64,000 nt of DNA, from positions 1 through 64,000 of the forward strand of contig NZ_NXLO01000002.1 in the NCBI RefSeq assembly GCF_003364295.1, in the 5' to 3' direction. The DNA is from Helicobacter sp. MIT 99-5507. GTDB taxonomy: Bacteria; Campylobacterota; Campylobacteria; Campylobacterales; Helicobacteraceae. This document shows positions 47,899 through 57,400 of the stretch, one piece after another (within the stretch, counting starts at the first letter, position 1; every line of letters begins with the position of its first letter). Made by a program: the position numbers and the translations under genes. The notes below the pieces were generated by a model. That model was not told the DNA's origin, ran no database searches, and saw only the letters and a list, made by a program, of their open reading frames with translations.

Positions 47899-49074
47899 AT
47901 GAATAAAACAATCTTTCTTTTAGTTAGCTTTCTTGTATTTCTTAATGCTAATATCATTCCTTTATCTCCACTTACTGCGATTTTAAAAGATAAAAATATA
48001 AAAGAAGCCATAGTTACAATCAATTCAAAAGATACTAAAGAGATTCCACTAATCTACAAAATCACAGAAAAAAATATAAAAGAATATGGCGGTGTGCCTA
48101 TATTTGGGCTATATGAAGATTTTAATAACAAAATCGATATTGAATACAAAATAAATAATGAAATAAAAAAAGATACATATTATTTGCAAACAAAAGCACT
48201 TGAAAATAAAAAAAATGAGATTAAACAAACAAAGATTGACAATACTAGATTTGATAATAGATTTTATTTTGTTATAGATGAGGATTCTGCATTTATCATA
48301 GATATGCTAGGAAATGTGCGATGGTTTGCAAATATTGATAAAACACAATTTATTGAAAAACCTAAAATGTTCATACTAAATAATATGGCATTTGATATTA
48401 TAAATGGAAAAGCATTTATGCTAAATATCCAAGATTCTGCAAAATTACTAAATATTAATGATAATATTTTTAAAATAAATAATAATGATATAGAGCTTTT
48501 AGATAGAGATTATAAGATTCTAAATAAATGGAAATTTCCTTTTGAAGTTGATGTGTTAAATAATATTTCAAGCTTATATTATTCAAATGATTTATTTGTT
48601 GCTTACAGAGATTCTATTATCAAGCTAGACAAAAAAAGTAAAATAGAATGGATTTTTGGTGGGAATAAAGATGAATTTAAATTAGTCGATGCAACAGGTA
48701 GCAAGATACTTTGTCAAAATTGCAATAATGGCAAAATAGAAAATATGCAAGAGATAAGATTCCTAAACAATAAATATATTATTTATATAATCATATTTGA
48801 TAATAATATAAATGCAAAAGCACTTATTTATAAGATTGATGAAAGATTAAAAACAAAAGAGATTCTATGGACTTATGAAATAAAAGATGAAGTATTACAA
48901 GGAAATGCAATTTATAAAGAAAATTCTCATACGATTTTTATGGATTATAAAGATATAGATAAAAATTTACATATATTAGAATTTGCATGGGGTGATAAAA
49001 TCCCAACAATAAATATAAAAATAGAAAATGCACTAAAAGCTATACCATTTGATATAAATAATTTTTTTAGATAA
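47899..49074 (+). CDS. AssT-like beta-propeller protein, probably not a functional arylsulfotransferase
   Basis: A 391-residue secreted protein with signal peptide (NKTIFLLVSFLVFLNA). The N-terminal 100 residues (IPLSPLTAILKDKN, YGGVPIFGLYEDFNNKIDIEY) resemble the N-terminal domain of aryl-sulfate sulfotransferase AssT. The rest looks like propeller blades (DMLGNVRWFANI, KKSKIEWIFGGN, KEILWTYEI). It is much shorter than AssT/AstA (about 600). Only two histidines occur, both near the C-terminus, whereas AssT needs three conserved histidines. I infer a diverged or non-catalytic relative. The 3' end abuts a convergent gene. Confidence 0.65.
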   Translation: MNKTIFLLVSFLVFLNANIIPLSPLTAILKDKNIKEAIVTINSKDTKEIPLIYKITEKNIKEYGGVPIFGLYEDFNNKIDIEYKINNEIKKDTYYLQTKALENKKNEIKQTKIDNTRFDNRFYFVIDEDSAFIIDMLGNVRWFANIDKTQFIEKPKMFILNNMAFDIINGKAFMLNIQDSAKLLNINDNIFKINNNDIELLDRDYKILNKWKFPFEVDVLNNISSLYYSNDLFVAYRDSIIKLDKKSKIEWIFGGNKDEFKLVDATGSKILCQNCNNGKIENMQEIRFLNNKYIIYIIIFDNNINAKALIYKIDERLKTKEILWTYEIKDEVLQGNAIYKENSHTIFMDYKDIDKNLHILEFAWGDKIPTINIKIENALKAIPFDINNFFR

Positions 49075-50022
49075 TTATTTAAACTTTTGCCATTCTTGTT
49101 GTGCAGATTGAAATTTGCTCTCAAATAGTGGGTCTTCATTTTTTAATGTATTTTTTAGATTCTTTAAACAATCTTGGCTTATATCCTCCAAAGCTTGCAT
49201 TACAATGGTATTAAAGCCAAAAGTGTCATCTTCATATAAAGCCTTTTTAAACAATGCTAAATATTTATCATAATCTTCTTTGTCTTTTTTCTCATCTATT
49301 TCTTTTTGTTTTATAGATGCTAAAATATCAACCAAATCCTCTTTTGTCATATCATCAAGCTGTTTTTTAGAATATGCATTGCTTATATTTCTTAGTCTAT
49401 CAATTAACTCTTGCTTATCATCTGAATGTGCAAAAAAGTCCTTATACGCATTTTCCAAGTATTCTGTCATAAAATTGCTAATAATATATTTTTTGATATT
49501 TGTGATTTTATTGATATTAGTCCCGATTTTAGAATCTTTTAACTCAAGCAATATATCTTTTAAAAATTCAATATCTTCTCTTTTTTGTTCAACAAAATTA
49601 ATAAATCCTGCTGCTTCTTCAGCTGGCATAAGCTCCATTCTCTTTGCTATTTCTTCTAGTAATATCTCTTGATATTGTCTATATTTAATCTCTAAAATAA
49701 ATAATGTCTTTTCAACAATTTTGCTATTCATGCTATTGAGCACGACATCATAAATGCTATTAAATGTATGTTTTTGCAATAATTGATAAAAGGTATCATA
49801 AAGATTATTTGAATTTAAAATCTCTAATTTTATTTCTTGCTCCATTTCATCAATATTAATAGCTTTTATATTTCTTATACCACTATTATAAGCGACAAAA
49901 TTAAGCACCCATTCTTTATTAATCTCATTAAAAATATCTAGCAGCTCTTCTTCATTTAAAGAAGAAAGATTTTTCTTACCATGATTTTCTAGCTGATTTA
50001 ATAAAATCTGCCTTTTATTCAA
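49075..50022 (-). CDS. unknown helical protein downstream of folP
   Basis: A 315-residue, highly charged, almost wholly helical protein without signal peptide or recognised motif. The start TTG overlaps the folP stop (TTGA). As I recall, H. pylori has an uncharacterised gene at the same place beside folP, holB and hobA. Function unknown. Confidence 0.7.
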   Translation of the reverse strand: MNKRQILLNQLENHGKKNLSSLNEEELLDIFNEINKEWVLNFVAYNSGIRNIKAINIDEMEQEIKLEILNSNNLYDTFYQLLQKHTFNSIYDVVLNSMNSKIVEKTLFILEIKYRQYQEILLEEIAKRMELMPAEEAAGFINFVEQKREDIEFLKDILLELKDSKIGTNINKITNIKKYIISNFMTEYLENAYKDFFAHSDDKQELIDRLRNISNAYSKKQLDDMTKEDLVDILASIKQKEIDEKKDKEDYDKYLALFKKALYEDDTFGFNTIVMQALEDISQDCLKNLKNTLKNEDPLFESKFQSAQQEWQKFK

Positions 50023-51131
50023 TCTAGCGCCTTTAAAATCTTTATCATATCAACATGCTCTATTGCATCATGGGTTCTAATGATACTTGCACCATTCATA
50101 ATAGCACATTGATGAAGTGCCAAACTCCCGCTTAGTCTATCTTTTGTATCTTTTGCTGTAATATCTCCAATAGTTCTTTTTCTGCTTGCACCTACTAATA
50201 TTTCATATCCCAAATAAGTAAAATGTCGCAAATTTTTGATTAATTCAAGATTTTGCTTTTTATCTTTTCCAAAACCAAAGCCAATATCAAGTATCACATC
50301 ATTTATTCCGTATTTATCAATAATCTCTAATTTTTGATTAAAAAAACTATCAAGCTCTAGGATGATATCATCTTGCTTATGAGGATAAATCCAACTATTA
50401 TGCATAAGAACCAAATGTGTTTTATAATCTCTTGCAAGAGATATGATATTTTCATCTTTTAGTCCATAAACATCATTTATGATTTTAAATCCTTTATCAA
50501 GGCAGAATCTAATCGTATCAAAATTATAACTATCAATGCTAAATGTGATTTTATCCATAAATTTGAGTTTATAAAGCTCATTTATCACATCTTTAATCCT
50601 AGATAATTCCTCTTTAGAATCTACAAATTCACTTCCTGGACGAGTAGATACTCCACCAATATCAACAATATCTACACCAAATTCAATCCAATTATTAATC
50701 TTTAAAATAATCTCATCAATATTTTTTATCCTAGAATCTTCATAAAAAGAATCATCTGTAATATTTATAATCCCCATAATTTTAGGAGAAAAGCTATATT
50801 CCTTTGTGTGAGATTCTAGCAATTTAGCAATATTACTCAATCCAAATGGCTGAATCTTGCATTTATCAATGATTCTTATTAATTGTGATAATGTAGCTAT
50901 CAAGATTCCACTATATGTTTCTTCCTTGCATAAAATCGCATTTCTTGGAGTGATAAAATCACTACCAACACTAAGACATTCTTGTTTTAAAATCTGGGTT
51001 GCCACACTATTTAAATCTTTAATTTTAAAATAAAATATTTTGCCTTTTTTTAAAGCCACATCATTTGCGTATTTTGTCGCTCCAATCTCACATAGATTTG
51101 AAAGATTTTCTAATCTATAAATTTCTGCCAT
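50019..51131 (-). CDS. folP: dihydropteroate synthase
   Basis: A 370-residue FolP with an extra N-terminal domain (about 1-115) before the TIM barrel, as in other Campylobacterota. Motifs: MGIINITDDSFYEDSR near 120, VDIGGVSTRPGSEFV (pABA/pterin loop), IINDVYGL and ILDIGFGFGKDKKQNL. It makes dihydropteroate and is the sulfonamide target. It overlaps the holB end by 22 bases. Confidence 0.9.
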   Translation of the reverse strand: MAEIYRLENLSNLCEIGATKYANDVALKKGKIFYFKIKDLNSVATQILKQECLSVGSDFITPRNAILCKEETYSGILIATLSQLIRIIDKCKIQPFGLSNIAKLLESHTKEYSFSPKIMGIINITDDSFYEDSRIKNIDEIILKINNWIEFGVDIVDIGGVSTRPGSEFVDSKEELSRIKDVINELYKLKFMDKITFSIDSYNFDTIRFCLDKGFKIINDVYGLKDENIISLARDYKTHLVLMHNSWIYPHKQDDIILELDSFFNQKLEIIDKYGINDVILDIGFGFGKDKKQNLELIKNLRHFTYLGYEILVGASRKRTIGDITAKDTKDRLSGSLALHQCAIMNGASIIRTHDAIEHVDMIKILKALD

Positions 51132-51760
51132 TTATTAGCTTTCCTTTTATTTTCTAAAATCATAAGCAAAAGCACCAAAAATATATATTTAGCATTTATA
51201 CCACTATCACATTGACTTATTGCATCGCTAAAACAATCTAACTCATTTCTATTTAATTTGATATTTGTCTTTTGCAGGCTAAATAAAAGACTTTCTATCT
51301 TGCTTCTTGTTTCTTCTTTTGAATAGGATAAATCCTTTATATAATCCCTAATAGATTCCAAAGTAAGCGTATTTAAATCGATATCAAAATCTTCTCTTTG
51401 TATCATAATCTTTCTATTAAATACAATCATACGAGATAAAATCGTAGGCAAAATACTATTTTTAGATTTTGTAATGAGTATGAATTTTATATTAGTTGGT
51501 GGCTCTTCTAAAACTTTTAAAAGTGTATTTTGTGCTTGAGGAGTAAAACTATCACCAGCAATCACTATGCACTTAAGCATATTTGATGAAATATAGCTTT
51601 CATCAATAACATCTCTTGCACTATCAATCTTAAAATTACTCTCAAAAAAGATTCTATTGTTTGGATAATCTAGCTTTGTATTTTCAATCTCAAAAGCAAT
51701 ATCATTTGTTAGGATAATCTCACCTATTCTAGATTCCATAACCATCATCAATCTCATCAA
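51110..51760 (-). CDS. holB: DNA polymerase III delta-prime subunit (short form)
   Basis: About 216 residues with CIVIAGDSFTPQAQNTLLKVLEEPPTNIKFILIT, the delta-prime clamp-loader signature, and ILPTILSRM (SRC-like motif). Much shorter than the roughly 330-residue enterobacterial protein, with the Walker A region absent, as delta-prime does not hydrolyse ATP. Several in-frame ATG codons (51760 to 51739) are possible starts. It overlaps hobA. Confidence 0.8.
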   Translation of the reverse strand: MMRLMMVMESRIGEIILTNDIAFEIENTKLDYPNNRIFFESNFKIDSARDVIDESYISSNMLKCIVIAGDSFTPQAQNTLLKVLEEPPTNIKFILITKSKNSILPTILSRMIVFNRKIMIQREDFDIDLNTLTLESIRDYIKDLSYSKEETRSKIESLLFSLQKTNIKLNRNELDCFSDAISQCDSGINAKYIFLVLLLMILENKRKANKWQKFID

Positions 51761-52277
51761 ACATCATTGCATCAATTGTTTTATTTAGAATCTTAAATAG
51801 CTGTAATAATTGAATATCTGAATTGATATCATCTGATTTTAGATTAAATGCAGTTTGCAAGTTTCCATCAAATGCCCATATAAAGTTACTTTGGTGATTT
51901 TTAGCAAACTCTACTAATTTATTATTTGCATACCCAATATACCAAATAATATATTTATTATTAAATGCAACATTTAACATATCTTCAACAAGCATCAAAT
52001 CAAAAGTCGTATCATTTGGAAGCATGGATTCTAGACTGACAATTGGAATTAGTGGTCTAGCGGTATTAGCATTTATAGTTTGTATAGCATATTCACAAAA
52101 CCATTTTTTTTGCAAATCAGAGCATATAATAATAGCACTACCTTCTATAATATCTTTTGTAAATCTAGATGCAATTTGACACCACTCAAATCGCCTTTCT
52201 TCAAACCAACCCATAGAAATACCATCTTTGCGTGCTAATTCTAGAGTCCAATGTGCAAAATTTAAATCACTATTCAT
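51729..52277 (-). CDS. hobA: HobA, DnaA-binding initiation factor
   Basis: A 182-residue protein. FAHWTLELARKDGISMGWFEERRFEW at the N-terminus is the pattern I know from HobA, the Campylobacterota DnaA oligomerisation factor (functional analogue of DiaA). The position between lysC and holB matches H. pylori. It overlaps lysC (4 bases) upstream and holB downstream. A good lineage marker for the window. Confidence 0.85.
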   Translation of the reverse strand: MNSDLNFAHWTLELARKDGISMGWFEERRFEWCQIASRFTKDIIEGSAIIICSDLQKKWFCEYAIQTINANTARPLIPIVSLESMLPNDTTFDLMLVEDMLNVAFNNKYIIWYIGYANNKLVEFAKNHQSNFIWAFDGNLQTAFNLKSDDINSDIQLLQLFKILNKTIDAMMFDEIDDGYGI

Positions 52278-53479
52278 TTGTCTAATTCATAAGCACAATG
52301 CAATGCTCTAACTGCAAGTTCTGCGTATTTTAAATCTATAATCATAGATATTTTTATATCGCTTGTGCTAATCATCATAATATTGATATTTTCTTTTGCC
52401 ATTGTGCCAAATGTTTTACTTGCCACGCCAGAATGACTTTTCATTCCAAGTCCTACGATAGAAACTTTTGCAATATCTTCATCAAATTCTATGCTTTGGC
52501 TTGATTGTTCAAAATCACTTAAAATCGTCTTTGCAATAGCTAAATCTGTTTTTGGAATAGTAAAGTCAATATCTGTTTTGCCATCGCGTCCTATTGTTTG
52601 GACTATCATATCAACATTAATATTTGAATTTGCAAGTGAAGTAAAAAGATTAGCTGCGATTCCAGGCTTATCATCTACATTTACCATACTAATTCTTGCC
52701 TGATTTTTATCAAGTGCTATACCTGATATTATAGGCTTCTCCATAATTTCCTCCTCATTTGTAATCAAAGTTCCATCATTATTATTAAATGAATTTCTTG
52801 TAATGATTTTAACATTTAGTTTTTTAGCCATCTCAACAGATCTATTTAAAAGCACTTTTGCACCAAGACTAGCAAGCTCTAACATCTCATCATAGCTAAT
52901 TTTATCAATTTTCTTTGCTTTACTCTCAATTCGTGGATCTGTTGTAAAAACCCCATCAACATCAGTGTAAATCTCGCATAAATCAGCATTTAGTGCACCA
53001 GCTATTGCAACAGCAGATAAATCGCTACCCCCTCGACCCAAAGTCGTAATATCACCATCTGTGCTTATTCCTTGGAATCCTGCTACAACGACTATGTAGC
53101 CCTTTTTTAGATATTTATCAATATTTTGATGATTTACTTCTTGTATCTTTGCTTTTGTATGAACACAATCAGTAATCACACCTGCATCACTACCACTTAA
53201 CCCAACTGCTTTAAATCCAAGATTCTGCAAAGCAATTGAAAGAAGCGAGCTTGTTACAATCTCTCCTGTGCTTACAATCCTATCTACTTCTTTTGCATTT
53301 GGAATATCATTGAAATATTTTGTATATCCTATCAATTTATCAGTTTCTCCACTCATAGCAGAAACTACTACAACTACATCATGTCCTTCTTTTTTCACAC
53401 TAGCAACACGATTTGCCACATTTGCTATCTTGGCACAATCGCCTACGCTAGTTCCACCATATTTTTGCACTATCAGCAT
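52274..53479 (-). CDS. lysC: aspartate kinase
   Basis: A 401-residue aspartokinase: VQKYGGTSVGD at residues 3-13, GFQGISTDGDITTLGRGGSDLSA, FTTDPRI, and two C-terminal ACT domains (about 265-401, with NVDDKPGIAANLF and GVASKTFGTMAKENINI) for feedback by lysine or threonine. It starts the pathway to lysine, meso-DAP, threonine and methionine. It touches rppH (1-base overlap). Confidence 0.94.
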   Translation of the reverse strand: MLIVQKYGGTSVGDCAKIANVANRVASVKKEGHDVVVVVSAMSGETDKLIGYTKYFNDIPNAKEVDRIVSTGEIVTSSLLSIALQNLGFKAVGLSGSDAGVITDCVHTKAKIQEVNHQNIDKYLKKGYIVVVAGFQGISTDGDITTLGRGGSDLSAVAIAGALNADLCEIYTDVDGVFTTDPRIESKAKKIDKISYDEMLELASLGAKVLLNRSVEMAKKLNVKIITRNSFNNNDGTLITNEEEIMEKPIISGIALDKNQARISMVNVDDKPGIAANLFTSLANSNINVDMIVQTIGRDGKTDIDFTIPKTDLAIAKTILSDFEQSSQSIEFDEDIAKVSIVGLGMKSHSGVASKTFGTMAKENINIMMISTSDIKISMIIDLKYAELAVRALHCAYELDK

Positions 53480-53961
53480 TAGATATAACCTTCTTTCTTA
53501 AAATATTCAAGCACTTTTTTATAAATTGGTCTTTTAAAATAAATAGTATTACTAAAAATCCTATCATAATCTACAAATTTATATTTTACAAATTCTGGAA
53601 TCGGTGTATCAAGATTGATATTTGATGTTGCTCTTAATTTTACTAAAAAATATTTTTGCCTTTGTCCCTTAAATGGATACATTTTCTTACTTATCACTCC
53701 AGCTGGAAAATCATATGTAAGCCAATCTGGATATTCAGAAATCACATCTATATCATCTGTGCCAATCTCTTCTCTTAGCTCCCTATAAAGGGCACATACT
53801 GGAGTCTCTCCATTATCGATTCCACCTTGTGGAAATTGCCAAATATTACGCGAATGTTTTATATCATTTCGTTTTGCAATAAAAAATTCACAAATTTCTG
53901 GATATTTTACTGATAGTATTATAGCTGCGACATTTGGACGATATTGTTCTAAATCTTGCAT
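53479..53961 (-). CDS. rppH: RNA pyrophosphohydrolase (Nudix)
   Basis: A 160-residue Nudix hydrolase. The Nudix box GIDNGETPVCALYRELREEIG lies at about 47-67 and the WQFPQGGID stretch precedes it, as in RppH/NudH, which removes pyrophosphate from RNA 5' ends. First gene of the run rppH-lysC-hobA-holB-folP-unknown. Confidence 0.9.
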   Translation of the reverse strand: MQDLEQYRPNVAAIILSVKYPEICEFFIAKRNDIKHSRNIWQFPQGGIDNGETPVCALYRELREEIGTDDIDVISEYPDWLTYDFPAGVISKKMYPFKGQRQKYFLVKLRATSNINLDTPIPEFVKYKFVDYDRIFSNTIYFKRPIYKKVLEYFKKEGYI

Positions 53962-54050
53962 ATTATAATCCTATTTAATTTTTTTAAGCAAAAACTTGCA
54001 GATTCTATAAAAAATTGGATAAAAAACTTTTGAAAATAGGAGAGGAAATA

Positions 54051-55079
54051 TTGCTACTTTATATTCATATTCCATTTTGTGAATCTAAATGCGGATATTG
54101 TGCTTTTAATTCTTTTACAAATTTAATTGATTTTAAAAAGCAATATTTAGATTCACTAAAAATTGACTTAGAATCTTCTTTAAATAATATAAATAACTTA
54201 GATTCTATATTTTTTGGTGGTGGCACGCCAAATGTGCTAAATCCAAAGGATTATGAAGAAGTTTTTAAGATTTTAAAACCATATATAGGTGATGATACAG
54301 AAATCACAATGGAATTAAACCCAAATAGGGACATTCATGCGCTAAATGATTTTAAAAGCTTAGGTATAAATAGATTTAGCATAGGCGTGCAGAGCTTTAG
54401 AGAAGATAAGTTAAGATTATTAGAGAGAAATCATAATCCAAAAACAGCATACGAATTTATCAAACATGCAATTTTGTGCAATATTTTTGTAAGTATTGAT
54501 TTGATATATGATACAAAACTAGATACAAAACAATCCCTAGAATCTGAGCTAAAAATGGCAAATGATTTGGGTGTAGGACATATTTCTTGTTATGCTTTAA
54601 GTATCGATAAAGATTCTAGATTCTACAAAATGAATAAAAATCCAACACTACAAAACTCGCTATGTTATGAAATAAAAGAAATATTAGATAATTTTTCATT
54701 CTATCAATATGAAGTATCAAATTATGCAAAAAATCACAAAAGCAAACACAATCTTGCCTATTGGCAAGGTAAAGAATACATGGGCGTTGGGCTTGGTGCA
54801 GTTGGTAGAATAAAAAATAATAGAATCTACAAACAAAATGATTTTAAAAAATATATAGAAAATCCACTAAAATGTAGTGTAGAATCTCTAAATGATGACA
54901 ATTTGAGACTTGAGAGTATTTTTCTAGGGCTTAGAAGTGAAGTAGGTGTGGATATAGAAAATATAAATACTAAAAAATTAGAAATTTTATTGCAAGAGAA
55001 AAAATGCATAAAAAAAGACAATAGAATCTATGCTACAAATTATTTTATAAGCGATGAATTAGCACTTTGGCTTACATAA
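54051..55079 (+). CDS. hemW: HemW-like radical SAM heme chaperone
   Basis: About 342 residues. YIHIPFCESKCGYCAFNSF gives the CX3CX2C radical SAM motif without the fourth cysteine of HemN, plus FFGGGTPNVL and LNPNRDI. HemW relatives bind and deliver heme. Start chosen at the TTG after GGAGAGG; an in-frame TTG at 54015 would add 12 residues but has no ribosome site. Confidence 0.87.
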   Translation: MLLYIHIPFCESKCGYCAFNSFTNLIDFKKQYLDSLKIDLESSLNNINNLDSIFFGGGTPNVLNPKDYEEVFKILKPYIGDDTEITMELNPNRDIHALNDFKSLGINRFSIGVQSFREDKLRLLERNHNPKTAYEFIKHAILCNIFVSIDLIYDTKLDTKQSLESELKMANDLGVGHISCYALSIDKDSRFYKMNKNPTLQNSLCYEIKEILDNFSFYQYEVSNYAKNHKSKHNLAYWQGKEYMGVGLGAVGRIKNNRIYKQNDFKKYIENPLKCSVESLNDDNLRLESIFLGLRSEVGVDIENINTKKLEILLQEKKCIKKDNRIYATNYFISDELALWLT

Positions 55080-55100
55080 AACCATAATAAAGAGACAATA

Positions 55101-55544
55101 ATGATACATTTTTTAAATCAAACAAATATTAGTATTGATAGTGAAATTCTTAGTTTTTTAACTACGATAAAAAATACTATCACAGAAAGTGAATTAGAAT
55201 TAGTAATAGTAGATAAAAATGAAATAAGAAGACTAAATAAAGAGTTTTTAAACAAAGATTATGAAACAGATGTGCTGTCTTTTCCACTTGATTTTAGTGG
55301 GATAAATGTAGAAAATCCACCACTTGGAAGTATCATAATTTCAATAGATTCTGCTATGCAAATCGCAAAAAAACTAAATCACTCACTAAAAGATGAAATG
55401 GCTATTTTATTTACACATGGGCTTTTGCATCTTTTAGGATTTGATCATGAGATAGATAATGGAGAACATAGAACAAAAGAAAGAGAGATGCTAGATAACT
55501 TTGGTATCAAAAATCCACTTATTGATAGGACATTTAAGGACTAA
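55101..55544 (+). CDS. ybeY: YbeY endoribonuclease
   Basis: A 147-residue metalloprotein with HGLLHLLGFDHE, the H-x3-H-x5-H zinc motif of YbeY, and NKDYETDVLSFP. It matures 16S rRNA 3' ends and acts in ribosome quality control. 21 bases after hemW. Confidence 0.93.
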   Translation: MIHFLNQTNISIDSEILSFLTTIKNTITESELELVIVDKNEIRRLNKEFLNKDYETDVLSFPLDFSGINVENPPLGSIIISIDSAMQIAKKLNHSLKDEMAILFTHGLLHLLGFDHEIDNGEHRTKEREMLDNFGIKNPLIDRTFKD

Positions 55545-55670
55545 AGATATCAATTTAGCAAATATAGAATCTATTTTTACCTATTTAGCAGCAGTGTAAT
55601 GATTGTAGATATTGCATTTTGGTTTAAATAATGCAATATATAATTACAAATTATTTTATTTGGAGTTTAA

Positions 55671-56523
55671 ATGAAAAATATAAAGAAATTTTTTACAAAA
55701 ATAAAAAATAGACTTAATAGATACAAGCAAAAATTGAATAGAAAAATAATGAGCAAGGAGGAAGTAGAATCTGATAGAAAAAAATATCAAGAATTAAACA
55801 CAGATAAAAGATTTATCATAAATAATAAATTTGATTATATTTGTAGAGAAGATAAATACGCAAACAATGGCGGTGTGATTGAAAATAGCTATTTTGTGCA
55901 AGATATTTGGGGTGCAAGAAAAGTCTCTCAAAACAAACCAAATATGCATTATGATGTAGGTTCATCTGTGCAAGGATTTATCGCTCACCTTCTTGGTGCA
56001 AATCAAAATGTAAATCTAATTGATATTCGCCCTATGAATAATGATTTTAATACAACATTTTTGCAACCAAAGATGGGGGGGGGGATTGAGATATATTCAA
56101 GCTGATGCTACAAATTTAGAAAATATAGAGAGTGAAAGCATAGAATCTTTATCAGCATTATGCAGTGTCGAACACTTTGGTTTAGGACGATATGGTGATC
56201 CAATAGACCCTATGGCATGGGAGTGTGCACTAAAAGCATTTCAAAGAGTGCTAAAAAAAGATGGAAAACTCTATTTTAGTGTGCCTGTTGGGGTGATAAA
56301 CAAAGTTTGTTTCAACGCACATCGAGTATATCGCCCAGAGACAATAATACAAACACTTGATAAAATGCAGATTCTAGAGATGGGATATATTATAGGCTTT
56401 GATGTAGTTCTATGTATGAAATACAAAAATAATCATCTTGAGATTTATAATGAGAATCTAAATAACATTCCAGATATAAAAAACAATGGCGTAACAGGAC
56501 TTTTTGAATTTATAAAGCTCTAA
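55671..56523 (+). CDS. phase-variable DUF268 protein, reading frame OFF at a G10 tract
   Basis: The first frame (ATG 55671, MKNIKKFFTKIKNRLN) carries SYFVQDIWGARKVSQ and YDVGSSVQGFIAHLLG, then meets ten G at 56075-56084 and stops at 56105. The continuation is one frame off: LRYIQADATNLENIE, SALCSVEHFGLGRYGDP, AFQRVLKKDGKLYFSVPVG and RVYRPETI. Together these form a DUF268 protein, a methyltransferase-like family. With nine (or twelve) G the protein would be 283 residues. The basic N-terminus is similar to that of the phase-variable gene at 4222-5155. Substrate unknown; modification of surface or flagellar glycan is a reasonable guess. Confidence 0.78.
56075..56084 (+). repeat. poly-G (G10) slipped-strand tract
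   Basis: Ten consecutive G inside the DUF268 gene, exactly at the break between its two frames. ON would be nine. Confidence 0.88.
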
Positions 56524-56624
56524 AATATCATACTTTTGCACTATTAAAACAATAATTTAAGCCTAGTTTAATAGGGTGGGGTAGAATCCAAATTTTAAAA
56601 AATTTTAATTTAAAGGACTTTAAA

Positions 56625-57243
56625 ATGAAAAAGATTTTACTTTGTTTATGTTTATTATTTGGTTATAGCCTAGCAAATGATAAAAATGGATTTTTCTTAG
56701 GATTTGATCTTGGGGTAAGTGAAGTTGCTGTAGAAGGAGGGGCAGATGATAGGAAATATAAGTCTAAAATATCTACTCCAATGTATGGAATTAAAGCTGG
56801 ATATAGACATTTTTTCACTGATGTAGTAGGACTTCAAGGATATTTTGGCTTTAGAGATTCTTTTATCAATATAAACACAAGCAATGCTGGTAGTGCTGTA
56901 ACAGGAAATGGGAATAAAACTTCAACTTATTATTCTTTTTTACCACTTATGGCAAATGCGGATGTGATATTTGATCTTTATAAGAAAGATAATTTTTCAC
57001 TTGATGCGATTGTAGGGTTGGTGTAAGTGTAGCAATATTAAATAATACTATTGTTAATACAGATTCTTCTCGTGTAGCATTTATAGTGATGCTAGAGTTG
57101 GTTTAGGAGCAAACTATGATAGCAATAGATTTGGTTTAGCTTTCTCTCTTCCAATATATCCAGCAACTAAAAGTATAGGGGATATGAGATATAGAGTAAA
57201 ACAAAATTACGCAATATCACTAACTTATGATTATAAGTTTTAA
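56625..57243 (+). pseudogene. outer-membrane beta-barrel protein gene with two frameshifts
   Basis: A signal peptide (MKKILLCLCLLFGYSLA) and AAGGA ribosome site start a barrel-like protein (FFLGFDLGVSEV, YGIKAGYRHFF, VGLQGYFGF). The first frame stops at 57026. One missing base near 57012 (GGG where GGGG is needed) would continue as VGVSVAILNNTIVNTDSS. A second missing base near 57083 leads to ARVGLGANYDSNRFGLAFSL and ends YAISLTYDYKF, a typical barrel end with C-terminal Phe. So about 205 residues were intact once. Real decay and base errors cannot be separated here. Confidence 0.7.
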
Positions 57244-57249
57244 TATTTT

Positions 57250-57275
57250 GGCTTGATAGATTCTACTATTAAGCC
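57250..57275 (+). terminator. hairpin after the outer-membrane protein gene
   Basis: GGCTTGATAG and CTATTAAGCC pair over ten positions with one G-T, around a 6-base loop, seven bases after the stop. No T run follows closely. Confidence 0.4.
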
Positions 57276-57400
57276 ACCACTTACAAATAAATTTTTATTT
57301 CACTACCTAAGACATTGTTTTATTATAATCAAAATCTACATTTAAACATGAAAAAATAATATTATAAGAGTTTTAAGACCAAGCATTGATAGGAGTTTTT

